From: Ruminococcus turbiniformis
GTDB taxonomy: Bacteria > Bacillota > Clostridia > Lachnospirales > Lachnospiraceae
Length of the DNA stretch: 64,000 bases
Assembly (NCBI RefSeq): GCF_020687545.1
Contig: NZ_JAJEQX010000012.1
Span: 36,657 to 100,656 of the forward strand
Reading direction: 5' to 3'
Translations under genes and position numbers: made by a program
The notes under the pieces: model-generated
Told to the model about the DNA's origin: nothing
Seen by the model: only the letters and a program-made list of their open reading frames with translations
Database searches by the model: none
Shown: positions 42,590-52,088 of the stretch, piece by piece
Layout: each line of letters opens with the position of its first letter
Position numbering within the stretch: position 1 is the stretch's first letter

Positions 42590-43831
42590 CTATCCTTCAT
42601 ACTTTTTAAGCAGCAGTGTCGCGTTATGTCCTCCGAATCCGAGAGAATTCGTCAGCACATAATTTACTTCTTTCTCTACCGGAGCGCCAACTGTATAGTG
42701 CAGATCGCATTCCGGATCCACATTTTCCGTTCCCATCGTCTGATGGATGAAACTGTCCTGGATACTCTTGACGCATACAATGAACTCCACGCCGCCGGCC
42801 GCACCCAGAAGATGACCGATCATGGACTTTGTCGAGTTGATATCCACTTTCTCCGCCGCATCACCGAGAGCGAACTTGATTGCTTTTGTCTCAAAAAGAT
42901 CGTTGTGGTGGGTGCTTGTTCCGTGCGCGTTGATATAATCAATCTGCTCCGGCTTTACCTCTGCCTCCTGCATGGCGATCTTCATGGCCATTCCGGCTCC
43001 CTCGCCGTCCTCTGCCGGAGAAGTGATATGATACGCATCGCCTGTGGCCCCGTATCCGATCAGCTCAGCGTAGATCTTTGCGCCTCTTGCCTTCGCGTGC
43101 TCCAGCTCCTCCAGAACAACGATACCGGAGCCTTCTCCCAGCACGAATCCGTCTCTGTCTTTATCAAAAGGACGGGATGCACGAGCCGGGTCTGCATTTG
43201 TAGACAGCGCTGTCAGCGCCGCGAAACCGGCGATTCCCGTCTCGCAGACAGCAGCCTCCGTACCGCCCGCAACCATCACGTCCGCATCGCCGTACTGGAT
43301 CGCGCGGAATGCATCCCCGATACAGTGCGTACCGGAAGCACATGCAGTCACGACATTCGTACATTTTCCTTTCAGCCCAAGCTGAATGGAGATGTTTCCG
43401 GCCGCCATGTTGGAGATCAGCATCGGCACCATCAGCGGATTCACTCTGCTCGGTCCCTTTGTGCGAATCTTTTCATAGTTTGTCTCCACACACTGAAGGC
43501 TTCCGATTCCGGAACCGACGATTACGCCGACTCTGTATGGATCTTCCTTCTCCATATTAAGCCCCGAATCGTCAAACGCTTCCTTTGCAGCCGCTACCGC
43601 GTACTGGGAAAACAGCTCCATTCTCTTTGCCGCCTTAAAATCCATCCGCTCCTTTGCGACAAATCCTTTTACCTCTGCCGCAAGCTGAACCTTAAAGTCA
43701 GACGCGTCGAATTTTGTAATCGGTCCGATCCCTACCCTGCCTTCTCTGATACCGTTCCAGAACTCTTCCACCGTATTGCCGATCGGTGTCACAGCTCCCA
43801 TTCCGGTCACTACAACTCTTCTCTTTTCCAT
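42590..43831 (-). CDS. fabF: 3-oxoacyl-ACP synthase II
   Basis: The 413-aa condensing enzyme elongates acyl-ACP with malonyl-ACP. The Cys-His-His triad is visible: [15 protein letters not shown] (Cys about 164), [12 protein letters not shown] (His about 304) and [15 protein letters not shown] (His about 341). The start [16 protein letters not shown] is typical. It lies 36 nt downstream of fabG. Confidence 0.98.
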   Translation of the reverse strand: MEKRRVVVTGMGAVTPIGNTVEEFWNGIREGRVGIGPITKFDASDFKVQLAAEVKGFVAKERMDFKAAKRMELFSQYAVAAAKEAFDDSGLNMEKEDPYRVGVIVGSGIGSLQCVETNYEKIRTKGPSRVNPLMVPMLISNMAAGNISIQLGLKGKCTNVVTACASGTHCIGDAFRAIQYGDADVMVAGGTEAAVCETGIAGFAALTALSTNADPARASRPFDKDRDGFVLGEGSGIVVLEELEHAKARGAKIYAELIGYGATGDAYHITSPAEDGEGAGMAMKIAMQEAEVKPEQIDYINAHGTSTHHNDLFETKAIKFALGDAAEKVDINSTKSMIGHLLGAAGGVEFIVCVKSIQDSFIHQTMGTENVDPECDLHYTVGAPVEKEVNYVLTNSLGFGGHNATLLLKKYEG

Positions 43832-43867
43832 ATGTCAATCTTATTCCTTTCAAAACTTCCCGAACAT

Positions 43868-44608
43868 TTACATTGCCATTCCGCCGTCTACAGCAAGCAC
43901 CTGACCTGTAATGTAACGCGCGTTGTCCGACGCCAGAAATGCGACTGCATTCGCGATATCTTCCGGCTCGCCGAACTTTCCGAGGGGAATCTGCGCTGCA
44001 GCTCCCTCTTTCACTTTCTCTGACAGAACTGCCGTCATCTCCGTATTGACGAATCCCGGCGCCACGGCGTTCACCGTAATTCCGCGGCTTGCGAGCTCTC
44101 TCGCCACAGATTTTGTCAGACCGATAACACCAGCCTTTGACGCGGAATAATTTGCCTGTCCCGCGTTTCCGAGCACTCCGGACACGGAAGACATGTTGAT
44201 GATGCGTCCGCCCTTCTGCCGGATCATCTGGCGTGCCACGTGGCGGATGCAGTTGAACGTTCCCTTCAGGTTCGTATCAAGAACCGCATCGTAATCCTCT
44301 TCCGACATCTTCATCAGGAGGCCGTCTTTTGTAATTCCCGCGTTGTTTACGAGAATGTCCACGCTTCCTAATGTGGAGATGATTTCCTTAAACATTTCCT
44401 CACACGCTGCATAGTCAGACACATTGCACTGTCTGATTTCCGCTTTTCCGCCGTTTTCTTCGATTTCCTTCTTCACCTCGAGAGCGCGGTCCTCTGATCC
44501 GTTGTAGTTAATCACAACCGTTGCTCCCTCGGATGCAAGTTTGATCGCGACTGCTCTTCCGATTCCTCTGGAAGCGCCCGTCACTACAGCAACTTTTTCA
44601 TTTAACAT
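43868..44608 (-). CDS. fabG: 3-oxoacyl-ACP reductase
   Basis: The 246-aa SDR reduces 3-oxoacyl-ACP with NADPH. Motifs are VTGASRGIGRAVA, NNAGITKDGLLMKM, INMSSVSGVLGNAGQ, YSASKAGVIG and the end ITGQVLAVDGGMAM. It starts inside the last codons of fabD (7-nt overlap), and expression is coupled. Its placement makes it the functional FabG; the SDR at 2.2 kb is a second relative. Confidence 0.97.
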   Translation of the reverse strand: MLNEKVAVVTGASRGIGRAVAIKLASEGATVVINYNGSEDRALEVKKEIEENGGKAEIRQCNVSDYAACEEMFKEIISTLGSVDILVNNAGITKDGLLMKMSEEDYDAVLDTNLKGTFNCIRHVARQMIRQKGGRIINMSSVSGVLGNAGQANYSASKAGVIGLTKSVARELASRGITVNAVAPGFVNTEMTAVLSEKVKEGAAAQIPLGKFGEPEDIANAVAFLASDNARYITGQVLAVDGGMAM

Positions 44609-45522
44609 AACTCACTTACCACCTTGTCTGCGTCTTCCCATACGGATACGTTATACACCTTCACATCGCGGCTGATCTTGCGCATGAATCCGGCCAGTGT
44701 CCTTCCCGGTCCGATTTCAACGAATGTGTCCACACCGTCCGCAATCATATTCTCCACGCTCTGCTGCCAGCGGACAGAGGACGCCACCTGTTTTGCAAGG
44801 AGCGCTTTTGTCTCGCTGATATCTGTCACATACTCTGCCGTCACATTGGTCACATACGGAATCTGAAGGGGGAAAAGCTCCGTATTTTCAAGCACTTTTC
44901 CCAACTCTTTTCCCGCGTCCTCAAGCATCGGCGAATGGAACGGGCCGCTTACGTTCAGCGGCATGACGCGCTTTGCTCCGGCTTCCTTCAACGCTTCGGA
45001 CGCCTTCTCAACGCTCTCTTTCCATCCGGTGATGACGATCTGTCCCGGGCAGTTATAGTTGGCGATTGTCACGCCGTCGATTCCCCCGACCACTTTCTCA
45101 ATCGCCTCACCGGTCATCCCGAGAACCGCTGCCATGGATCCTTTTCCTCCCGGCACAGCGTTCTGCATGAGGATGCCGCGTTTTCTCACTGTCGTGATCG
45201 CGTCATCCGCAGACATCCCGCCTGCCGACGCGATAGCGCAGTACTCTCCGAGGCTTAATCCCGCTGTTACATCCGGATTTAAGCCTTTCTCCCTCAGCAC
45301 GTGCTCCATGGCCAGACACACGGTCACAAGCGCCGCCTGCGTGTACTCTGTCTGGTCGAGCCGGTCATTCTCCTCAAAGCACAGTTCTTTCATATCTATA
45401 CCCAGCAGCTCGGTTGCTCTGTCCACAACTTTGCGCGCTGTTTCACTCTGTTCATAAAAATCTTTGCCCATTCCGGCTTTCTGCGCTCCCTGTCCGGGGA
45501 ACATAAACGCGATCTTACTCAT
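44602..45522 (-). CDS. fabD: Malonyl-CoA:ACP transacylase
   Basis: The 306-aa transacylase loads malonate onto ACP. The nucleophile Ser is in the GLSLGEYCAI elbow (about residue 91), preceded by FMFPGQGAQKAGMG, with the His in NVSGPFHSPMLE (about 200) and VEIGPGRTLAGF. It overlaps fabK by 8 nt and fabG by 7 nt. Confidence 0.97.
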   Translation of the reverse strand: MSKIAFMFPGQGAQKAGMGKDFYEQSETARKVVDRATELLGIDMKELCFEENDRLDQTEYTQAALVTVCLAMEHVLREKGLNPDVTAGLSLGEYCAIASAGGMSADDAITTVRKRGILMQNAVPGGKGSMAAVLGMTGEAIEKVVGGIDGVTIANYNCPGQIVITGWKESVEKASEALKEAGAKRVMPLNVSGPFHSPMLEDAGKELGKVLENTELFPLQIPYVTNVTAEYVTDISETKALLAKQVASSVRWQQSVENMIADGVDTFVEIGPGRTLAGFMRKISRDVKVYNVSVWEDADKVVSELC

Positions 45523-46453
45523 AGAATCCTTTTCCTCCGATCAGGTCGTCCGTCTCTTTTACAAGCTTCTGTATCAGGTCATGGCATGACATTTTCTCTT
45601 TTACCATTCCTGCGATCTGTCCTGCCATCACACTTCCGGTCTTCACATCTCCGTCAACAACAGCTTTTCTTAAGCCGCCGAGAGTTAAAAGTTCCAGCTC
45701 CTCGAAAGATGCCCCCTGCTGTTCCTTGTCAAGGTACTCTTTCGTCATCTGGTTTCTTAAGGCTCTCACCGGATGTCCTGTCGAACGTCCTGTCACTCTG
45801 GAGTCGATGTCCCGCGCCTTGATAATCATATCTTTATAATTTTCATGAACCTGAGATTCATTCGTAACCACAAAGTGAGTTCCCATCTGAACACCCTGTG
45901 CGCCCAGCATAAACGCAGCGGCGATTCCTCTGCCGTCTGCGATTCCTCCGGCTGCAATCACCGGGATACTCACTGCATCCACAACCTGGGGCACAAGCAC
46001 CATGGTTGTGTTCTCACCAATATGTCCGCCGGCTTCTGTTCCCTCGGCAACTACCGCGTCCGCACCGCATCTCTCCATACGCTTCGCAAGAGCCACGGAT
46101 GCGACAACAGGGATTACCTTCACACCGGCTTCCTTCCACATCTTCATATATTTTTCCGGAGATCCGGCTCCTGTCGTAACGACTTTGACGCCTTCCTCCA
46201 CAACTACTTTCGCCACATCGTCCGCGTGCGGACTCATGAGCATGATATTGATGCCGAACGGCTTATCCGTCAGCTTCTTTGCCTCTCTGATCTGATCACG
46301 TACCCAGTCGGCCGGCGCGCTCGCAGCGCCGATCAGCCCCAAGCCGCCGGCTTCGGATACGGCGGCTGCAAGATGATACTCAGCAACCCAGGCCATTCCC
46401 CCCTGAATGATCGGATATTCAATTCCCAACAGTTCGGTTACTTTTGTCTTCAT
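45515..46453 (-). CDS. fabK: Enoyl-ACP reductase II (FMN-dependent FabK)
   Basis: The 312-aa nitronate-monooxygenase-like FMN protein performs the last step of each elongation cycle. Motifs are YPIIQGGMAWVAEYHLAAAV, SEAGGLGLIGAASAP, AEGTEAGGHIGENTTM with the catalytic His, and AAGGIADGRGIAAAFMLGA. It is the only enoyl reductase in the cluster; FabK is naturally insensitive to triclosan. ATG 46453 is preferred, following AGAGG; the ATG at 46471 lacks a site. Confidence 0.96.
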   Translation of the reverse strand: MKTKVTELLGIEYPIIQGGMAWVAEYHLAAAVSEAGGLGLIGAASAPADWVRDQIREAKKLTDKPFGINIMLMSPHADDVAKVVVEEGVKVVTTGAGSPEKYMKMWKEAGVKVIPVVASVALAKRMERCGADAVVAEGTEAGGHIGENTTMVLVPQVVDAVSIPVIAAGGIADGRGIAAAFMLGAQGVQMGTHFVVTNESQVHENYKDMIIKARDIDSRVTGRSTGHPVRALRNQMTKEYLDKEQQGASFEELELLTLGGLRKAVVDGDVKTGSVMAGQIAGMVKEKMSCHDLIQKLVKETDDLIGGKGFYE

Positions 46454-46489
46454 ACTAACAACCTCTTTCATAAAATTAATAAATCAGAA

Positions 46490-46714
46490 TTATTTGTGCT
46501 CTTCCAGATATTTCACTACGTCGCCGATCGTGCTGATCTGCTCCAGATCCTCAGACGGAATCTCTACCTCAAACTCTTCCTCGAATGCCATCACCATCTC
46601 AAATAAATCCAGGGAATCCGCACCGAGATCGTCTTTGAAGGAAGTCTCCTCTGTGAGCTCAGCTGCATCTGTGTTTAATGATTCTGCTACGATTTCTTTG
46701 ATTTTCTCTAACAT
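46490..46714 (-). CDS. acpP: Acyl carrier protein
   Basis: The 74-aa acidic helical protein carries the growing chain on phosphopantetheine attached to Ser in [11 protein letters not shown] (about residue 36). It lies between fabH and fabK, as in other Firmicute clusters. Its strong ribosome binding site (GAAAGGAAAAG) fits high expression. Confidence 0.97.
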   Translation of the reverse strand: MLEKIKEIVAESLNTDAAELTEETSFKDDLGADSLDLFEMVMAFEEEFEVEIPSEDLEQISTIGDVVKYLEEHK

Positions 46715-46831
46715 GGTTTTCTTTTCCTTTCTCTTATAAAAATATAGAAATAGCCTCCTCGTATGGAGGACGTCTCCGGCAGGGCGGAGGATTTATGTTG
46801 TAATCCGGTTACCCGGTAATTACCAGTCTTA

Positions 46832-47788
46832 CTACCACTCAAACAGGCATGCGGCCCATGTAAGGCCCGCTCCGAATCCGGAGAGCATCAGTTTCTGTCC
46901 TCTCTCCAGCTCGCCTTTGCGGTTCATCTCGTCGAGCAGGATCGGCACGGTGGCGGCCGATGTGTTTGCGTATTCCTCCAGATTCATCGGAAATCTGGAT
47001 ATATCTGTTTTCAGACGCTTTGCCACCGCCTCAATGATTCGCCTGTTTGCCTGATGAAGGATGAAATAATCAATCTGATCCAGCGTCAGTTCTGTCTGAG
47101 CGAGCACTTCTTTTATAATCTCCGGCACCTTTCTCACAGCGAACTTAAACACTTCCTGCCCGTTCATATGGATATAGGAATCTTTGTCAGACTTCTCCCA
47201 CTCTTTGCTGTGGCGGCTCAGACATGTAAGCGCCGCGCCTTTCTTTCCGTCCGAGTGGGCTGCCATGACAGCCGGCGTCCCTTCTTCCGCGCAGAGGAGA
47301 ACCGCTCCGGCGCCGTCTCCGAAAAGAATGCACGTGCTTCTGTCCGTCCAGTCGAGCATATTACTCATGCTCTCTGCCCCCACCACTAGAACTGTCCGGT
47401 ATATCCCGGCGCTTATATATGCCTGGGCTGTATTGAACGCAAGCACAAATCCCGTACACGCCGAGTTCAGATCATATCCGACCGCGTGTACCGCCCCTAC
47501 CTTCTTCTGTACCTCGCACGCCGCACAGGGAAAGATGACTTCTGACGAGGAAGTGGCAACAAGAATCAGCTCAATCTGCTCCGGGTCAATCCCGCTCTGT
47601 TCCACAGCCTTTAACGCGGCTTCTCCGGCCATAAAAGACGTCGTCTCATCTCCGGCGATGTGTCTCTTTCCAATGCCGGTTCGCTCCCGGATCCACTCGT
47701 CGCTTGTGTCAACGATCTTCGAGAGATCGTCGTTGTCCAGCACGCGCTGCGGTACATAGGAGCCGGTTCCGTATATTTTTCCAATCAT
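46832..47788 (-). CDS. fabH: 3-oxoacyl-ACP synthase III
   Basis: The 318-aa enzyme starts chains by condensing acetyl- or branched acyl-CoA with malonyl-ACP. The triad is Cys in NSACTGFVLAFN (about 112), His in FILHQANRRIIEA and Asn in EYANTSAATVP. RERTGIGKRHIAGDE near the N terminus binds CoA. It is the first gene of the fatty-acid operon and lies behind the FabT-box promoter. Confidence 0.97.
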   Translation of the reverse strand: MIGKIYGTGSYVPQRVLDNDDLSKIVDTSDEWIRERTGIGKRHIAGDETTSFMAGEAALKAVEQSGIDPEQIELILVATSSSEVIFPCAACEVQKKVGAVHAVGYDLNSACTGFVLAFNTAQAYISAGIYRTVLVVGAESMSNMLDWTDRSTCILFGDGAGAVLLCAEEGTPAVMAAHSDGKKGAALTCLSRHSKEWEKSDKDSYIHMNGQEVFKFAVRKVPEIIKEVLAQTELTLDQIDYFILHQANRRIIEAVAKRLKTDISRFPMNLEEYANTSAATVPILLDEMNRKGELERGQKLMLSGFGAGLTWAACLFEW

Positions 47789-47813
47789 TGCAGTTCTCCA
47801 TATCCGTCGAAAT

Positions 47814-47849
47814 TACTTTGACTTTTAAATACTTTGACTTTCAAAGTAT
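47814..47849 (-). promoter_or_regulatory. Two FabT-like operator boxes upstream of fabH
   Basis: Box 2 (47829-47849) is ATACTTTGA-CTT-TCAAAGTAT, a perfect palindrome that fits the FabT pattern TTTGAnnnTCAAA. Box 1 (47814-47830, ACTTTGACTTTTAAATA) is an imperfect copy. Box 2 overlaps the -10 element. Confidence 0.8.
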
Positions 47850-47872
47850 ATCACATTCAAACCATTTGTCAA
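47845..47872 (-). promoter_or_regulatory. Promoter of the fatty-acid operon
   Basis: On the minus strand TTGACA (47872-47867) and TATACT (47850-47845) are 16 bp apart. No other strong promoter is seen before accDA ends, so the ten genes plus fabT form one long unit. Confidence 0.75.
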
Positions 47873-47987
47873 TATTTATTTTTTAATAATTTTGTAACAA
47901 TTCTCGACAAGCCCGGCTTTGGCTCGTCACCTTAACAAAAAAATCAGGAAAATCTCATACACGAGATCTTCCCGACTCTTAAAACTC

Positions 47988-48332
47988 TTACCTCACCGGT
48001 TCATAATCCAGCTTCGACTCAATATCCGTCGCTTCCAGCTTAAAAATAACAGGCCGCAGCCCGTCATTGCAGCTGCATATCGCCACGCCCGGCTTCCTGA
48101 TCCAGTCTCCGAAATAGAACGTATCATTTCCCGCACCGTGGGCCAGAGCAAACACATACTGGTAAATCGCCTTCCAGGCTTCATCGCAGAAGCCCTGAGG
48201 CTTGGAGTAATCCGCCCAGAACACCTGGCCTTCCTGCATCATCGGACATGCCGCCAGTCCCTCAACGCCGTACTCTTTCGCAAGTTCTTCGTTAAATGTT
48301 GTCTGAAGCACCGTAATTTTTACTTTCTTCAT
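47988..48332 (-). CDS. TIGR04076-type protein of unknown function
   Basis: The 114-aa protein matches the small TIGR04076 group: KKVKITVLQTTFNEELAKEY at the start, GQVFWADYSKPQGFCDEAWKA in the middle, a GNDTFYFGDW segment and a CSCNDGLRPVIFKLE end. Several Cys and aromatic residues are conserved, but no activity is established. ATG 48332 follows GGAGG by about 10 nt. It lies between the HAD hydrolase and the fatty-acid promoter and is likely co-transcribed with the HAD gene (24-nt gap). Confidence 0.7.
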   Translation of the reverse strand: MKKVKITVLQTTFNEELAKEYGVEGLAACPMMQEGQVFWADYSKPQGFCDEAWKAIYQYVFALAHGAGNDTFYFGDWIRKPGVAICSCNDGLRPVIFKLEATDIESKLDYEPVR

Positions 48333-48356
48333 ACTATTCTGCCTCCATATCAAAAA

Positions 48357-49085
48357 TCATTCCTGAACCGCATCCATATTTTCAATAAATACAAGAAGTT
48401 CTTCAAGCGTCCCTTTGTATTCCGTCTCAAACGGATGATTCTTCCGGTTCTCCATCGTATCCGTCACCAGATACGTCTTCACGCCCAGAGTCCGGATCGT
48501 CAGGTCCTCGTCCACATCATTCCCGACCATCAGGCACTCTTTTGGATCAAGGGAGTATTTTTCAAGGATCATCCTGTAATATTCCGGATTCGGCTTACAG
48601 TAGACACAGTCCTCATAGGTAGTGATCACCTTAAAATCAGACGCGTCCAGTCCCGCCCATCGAATCCGGTTCATCGTCGCGCATCTGGGGAACACCGGAT
48701 TCGTTGCCAGATAAACGCCAAGCCCCTTTTTCTTCGCAGCCTTCACGGCCTGATCGGAAAGAGGAGTCGGCTGCGTGGCATTCTTTGCCTCGTTAAAATC
48801 AGTGTCATAGAATGCAAGCGCAATTTTCTCTGACTCTTCCACTGACATTGAAAGCTCTTCTTCCATATAGGTCCAGAACGCCTCCCGATTCGTCCTGCTG
48901 CCGTCGTTTTTCACCATTGCCTCATATCCTGCCCACACAGAGCGGATGAAACTCTCCGGATTCACCTGTACTCCGTTTTTTATGTAGAACTTTGCCAGAA
49001 GCGGCATGTAATACCGTACAAACTCCTCCTGTATCATCGGGAGCAGAGTCCCGTCCAGATCGAACAAAATATTCTTTATGCTCAT
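48357..49085 (-). CDS. HAD-superfamily hydrolase
   Basis: The 242-aa phosphatase-type HAD protein has motif I FDLDGTLLP with the nucleophile Asp, motif II around LATNPVFPR, motif III Lys in YCKPNPEYY, and motif IV GNDVDEDL. The alpha-helical cap lies between residues 15 and 100. The substrate cannot be predicted from the sequence. It is followed by the TIGR04076-type gene on the same strand. Confidence 0.88.
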   Translation of the reverse strand: MSIKNILFDLDGTLLPMIQEEFVRYYMPLLAKFYIKNGVQVNPESFIRSVWAGYEAMVKNDGSRTNREAFWTYMEEELSMSVEESEKIALAFYDTDFNEAKNATQPTPLSDQAVKAAKKKGLGVYLATNPVFPRCATMNRIRWAGLDASDFKVITTYEDCVYCKPNPEYYRMILEKYSLDPKECLMVGNDVDEDLTIRTLGVKTYLVTDTMENRKNHPFETEYKGTLEELLVFIENMDAVQE

Positions 49086-49209
49086 ATTCTCTTCTCCTTG
49101 TTTCTCCTCATCTTCAATATTTTTTATATCAGGTCTGATATTCGCGCTGAGCTTCAGACATATTTTGACACCTGTATATTATACCGAAACCCGAAGAAAA
49201 GGACAAGAT

Positions 49210-50604
49210 TCATCTGCCCGTCTGTCCGTTCTGCCCCGGCCTGTTTACCAGTCTTCCTTTTCTCAAAAAATAATATCCCGCTCCCAGCGCATCCGCCAGA
49301 AACCATCCGATCGGCACAGACCACCAGATTCCCACAACGCCCACCGCCGGGAGCGCAGCAAGCGCATACGCCAACGCAACACGGGTTCCCAGTGAAACAA
49401 CAGTGAGCACCACTGACATTCCCGGTCTTCCGAGCGCGCGGTACAGCCCATAGAGCAGAAACAGGATACCGATTAAATAGTAGAACGCGCCTTCAATCCG
49501 AAGATATCTGACTCCCTCCGCAATCACGGCCGTCTCTCCCGAGTCGATAAACAATGACATAAGCGGCTCCGCAAATGCAAACACGCATACAGAAATCACC
49601 GCACCGAAAATAACAGAAGTCATTACCGCCACGCGGATCCCCTTTCTGATGCGTTCCGTCTCTTTTGCTCCGTAATTTTGAGCTGTAAAAATAGAGAACG
49701 CATTTCCAAAATCCTGCACCGGAAGGTATGCGAACGCGTCGATCTTCACCGCGGCTGCAAAAGCCGCCATCACGGTTGTGCCGAAACTGTTGACAAGCCC
49801 CTGTACGGCAAGGATTCCGAGATTCATAATAGACTGCTGCAGACAGGTCAGGGCTGAAAAGCTCGTGATCTCCTTTACGCGGCTTACACGCAGCCGGATA
49901 CTCTCATCCCTTTTCAGAAGTTCCGGAAACCGGATTTTCGTATACAGGGTAATCCCGATTCCGGATACATACTGCGAGATCACTGTCGCTTCTGCCGCAC
50001 CTGCCACTCCCCGGTCCAGCACTGCCACAAACAGCAGATCAAGGCCGATATTCAAGGCCGCTGATACCGCCAGAAAAACAAGCGGTACGACAGAATTTCC
50101 AAGAGATCTGAGCAGTGAAGCGAAAAAGTTATAGAGAAATGTCGCGATCAGCCCCGCAAATATCACCGTCAGATATTCCCGCATCATCTCAACAAGAGCA
50201 GACGGTATTTGAAGAGCCCATATAATCCAGTCAACACCGGCAAACACAAGAACATTCAAAACAATTGTCACAATACCGAGAAGTGTAAAAGATGCAAGGA
50301 TTCCTTCCTTCAGTCCGGCTGTATCTTTCTCGCCGAACCGGATTGAAAAAACCGTTCCGCTTCCCATGGCAAGCCCCAGTATAATCGAAGTCAGAAACGT
50401 CATCAGCGAAAAGGCAGACCCCACCGCCGCCAGCGCGTCCGCCCCGAGAAACCGTCCGACAATCAGCGTGTCCGCGATATTGTAGCACTGCTGAAGCAGA
50501 TCGCCCAGAATCATGGGGACCGCAAACAGCAGCATCGTTTTCATCACCGGACCATGGGTCAGTTCTCCCTTTCCCGTTCTTTGTTTCTCTCTTCTTTCTT
50601 CCAT
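49210..50604 (-). CDS. MATE-family efflux transporter
   Basis: The 464-aa protein has 12 predicted TM helices in two homologous halves and the family features MILGDLLQQCYNIADTLIVGRFLG near the N terminus and VQDFGNAFSIFTAQNYGAKE in the second half. MATE pumps export cationic drugs or metabolites with Na+ or H+ entering. Its substrate is not evident. It is divergent from the Lrp-family gene and may be controlled by it. Confidence 0.93.
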   Translation of the reverse strand: MEERREKQRTGKGELTHGPVMKTMLLFAVPMILGDLLQQCYNIADTLIVGRFLGADALAAVGSAFSLMTFLTSIILGLAMGSGTVFSIRFGEKDTAGLKEGILASFTLLGIVTIVLNVLVFAGVDWIIWALQIPSALVEMMREYLTVIFAGLIATFLYNFFASLLRSLGNSVVPLVFLAVSAALNIGLDLLFVAVLDRGVAGAAEATVISQYVSGIGITLYTKIRFPELLKRDESIRLRVSRVKEITSFSALTCLQQSIMNLGILAVQGLVNSFGTTVMAAFAAAVKIDAFAYLPVQDFGNAFSIFTAQNYGAKETERIRKGIRVAVMTSVIFGAVISVCVFAFAEPLMSLFIDSGETAVIAEGVRYLRIEGAFYYLIGILFLLYGLYRALGRPGMSVVLTVVSLGTRVALAYALAALPAVGVVGIWWSVPIGWFLADALGAGYYFLRKGRLVNRPGQNGQTGR

Positions 50605-50846
50605 CTTCCGTCCTTCTCCCGCTTCTATTCCGATTGTTTTCTTCTTTTTTCCTTCTTGCGCTTCGCAAATCTTGCGTTTCGTAACTTTAAGATTAACATC
50701 TGTAATCCATTATAGTTTTGTGTCTTCCTGATGTCAACCGCAGAACTGCGCTTTGCTTGACTTCACTTAAAAAGAAATTGTATAATGACCAAAAACCCCG
50801 GATCGACAAATACCGGAAATGACGCAGAAAGGAAGTGTCCCAAATC

Positions 50847-51305
50847 ATGTTTCTGGACGGCCTCGACGAACTGGATCAGAAAATTGTCCAACTGTTGATT
50901 CAAAACGCACGGATGTCCTACTCCGAAATCGGACAGAAAATCGGAATCTCACGCGTCGCAGTAAAGATGCGTGTACAGACTCTTGAGCAGAAGGGAATTA
51001 TTGAAGAATATACGACGATTATCAATCCCCAGAAAATCAGCGGGGCAGTCTCCTGTTACTTTGAAATAGAGACCGTTCCGGATAAACTGACAGAAGTAGC
51101 TGAAACCCTTCGTGCAAACGACACGGTCACTCAGATTTACCGCGTAACAGGGAAGAGCAGGCTTCATGTCCACGCAGTTGCGTCTTCAAACGAAGAGATG
51201 GAGCATCTGATTTACAATACGATAGATAAACTCCCGGGGATTGTGGAGTGCAGCTGCAATATGATCTTTTCCAGGATTAAGGATATCAAAGGACTGCGGC
51301 TATAA
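50847..51305 (+). CDS. Lrp/AsnC-family transcriptional regulator
   Basis: The protein of about 152 aa has an N-terminal winged helix (LDELDQKIVQLLIQNARMSY, GISRVAVKMRVQTLEQKGII) and a C-terminal RAM domain that binds amino acids (VTQIYRVTGKSRLHVHAVAS). ATG 50847 is chosen, with AAAGGAAG 11 nt upstream; a GTG at 50835 would be too close to that site. It is divergent from the MATE gene and overlaps the end of the convergent CPBP gene by 6 nt. Confidence 0.93.
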   Translation: MFLDGLDELDQKIVQLLIQNARMSYSEIGQKIGISRVAVKMRVQTLEQKGIIEEYTTIINPQKISGAVSCYFEIETVPDKLTEVAETLRANDTVTQIYRVTGKSRLHVHAVASSNEEMEHLIYNTIDKLPGIVECSCNMIFSRIKDIKGLRL

Positions 51306-51914
51306 AACGGGAGCAGACTGCATCATCTGCTCCGCAATCAGAAGCTGTACCGTACTGACAAAATCCATATCCCTTCCGATGATGTGCAGTGCTCCGAACA
51401 GAACCGACGGGGCAATGACCGCAGCTTTTATCCCGAACCTTCTTTCCAGAATTCCCATAATCAGCCCCCGGAAAACCATTTCCTCGACCGTTCCCGCAGC
51501 CAGCCCGTAAAACAAAATGCCGGATGTGAGAATCAAAGCTGTATCTTCTTCGGAAAACGTGTTGACTTCCCAGTGTCCGCCAGCCACCATACAGATCACA
51601 AGTACAGCCGCCGGCATAAGAACTGCCGTAACTAGCCAAATCAGCTTCACCCGGAGCCGCGGCATTCTCATCTCCGTCATGCGGCAGCCGAAATATTTTC
51701 TGCACAGAAACGCTGTTCCGCCAAGCACAAACCCGATGTATAAAATACTTATGACAATATTGCAGACCGCACCGGGAACACCCAGATTCAGCGGTATCTC
51801 TCCGATGCTAAGTGCCAGGCTTTGAGCTGCGATCAATATAAAAATGGCGGCAATGATTCCGGTCACAGTTTTACCCATCGATATTTTCTCAGTCTGTTTC
51901 CTGGTTTCAGTCAT
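51300..51914 (-). CDS. CPBP-family intramembrane protease-like protein, apparently truncated at the C terminus
   Basis: The 204-aa membrane protein has the CPBP/Abi motif 1 (TVEEMVFRGLIMGIL) and motif 2 (FGALHIIGRDMDF), preceded by four to five TM helices. In the family at least one more conserved motif and two helices follow; here the chain stops 20 residues after motif 2 (LLIAEQMMQSAPVL), next to the convergent lrp gene. CPBP proteins act in prenyl-protein processing or bacteriocin self-immunity. The catalytic Glu pair and first His remain, so residual activity cannot be excluded. ATG 51914 follows GAGGGAG. Confidence 0.7.
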   Translation of the reverse strand: MTETRKQTEKISMGKTVTGIIAAIFILIAAQSLALSIGEIPLNLGVPGAVCNIVISILYIGFVLGGTAFLCRKYFGCRMTEMRMPRLRVKLIWLVTAVLMPAAVLVICMVAGGHWEVNTFSEEDTALILTSGILFYGLAAGTVEEMVFRGLIMGILERRFGIKAAVIAPSVLFGALHIIGRDMDFVSTVQLLIAEQMMQSAPVL

Positions 51915-52088
51915 GATGATCTCCCTCACTTTTCATTTTGTACTCTGATTTTAATAACTCTGATTCTAATAATTCAGATTAAATAAAACGCAAAAAAAGT
52001 ACAAAGAAAAGTTAAAGTCTTCCTGTCCTTTTCCCTCTCTCCGGTGTTATACAATATAGAAGGACTACCGCAGGGAAAGGAGGATTTT

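Noticed and set aside
42260..44023. Long plus-strand open frame across fabF and fabG
   Set aside because: It is antisense to two certain genes with complete motifs, has no ribosome binding site, and its translation is Cys/Arg/His/Ser-rich without a recognisable fold.
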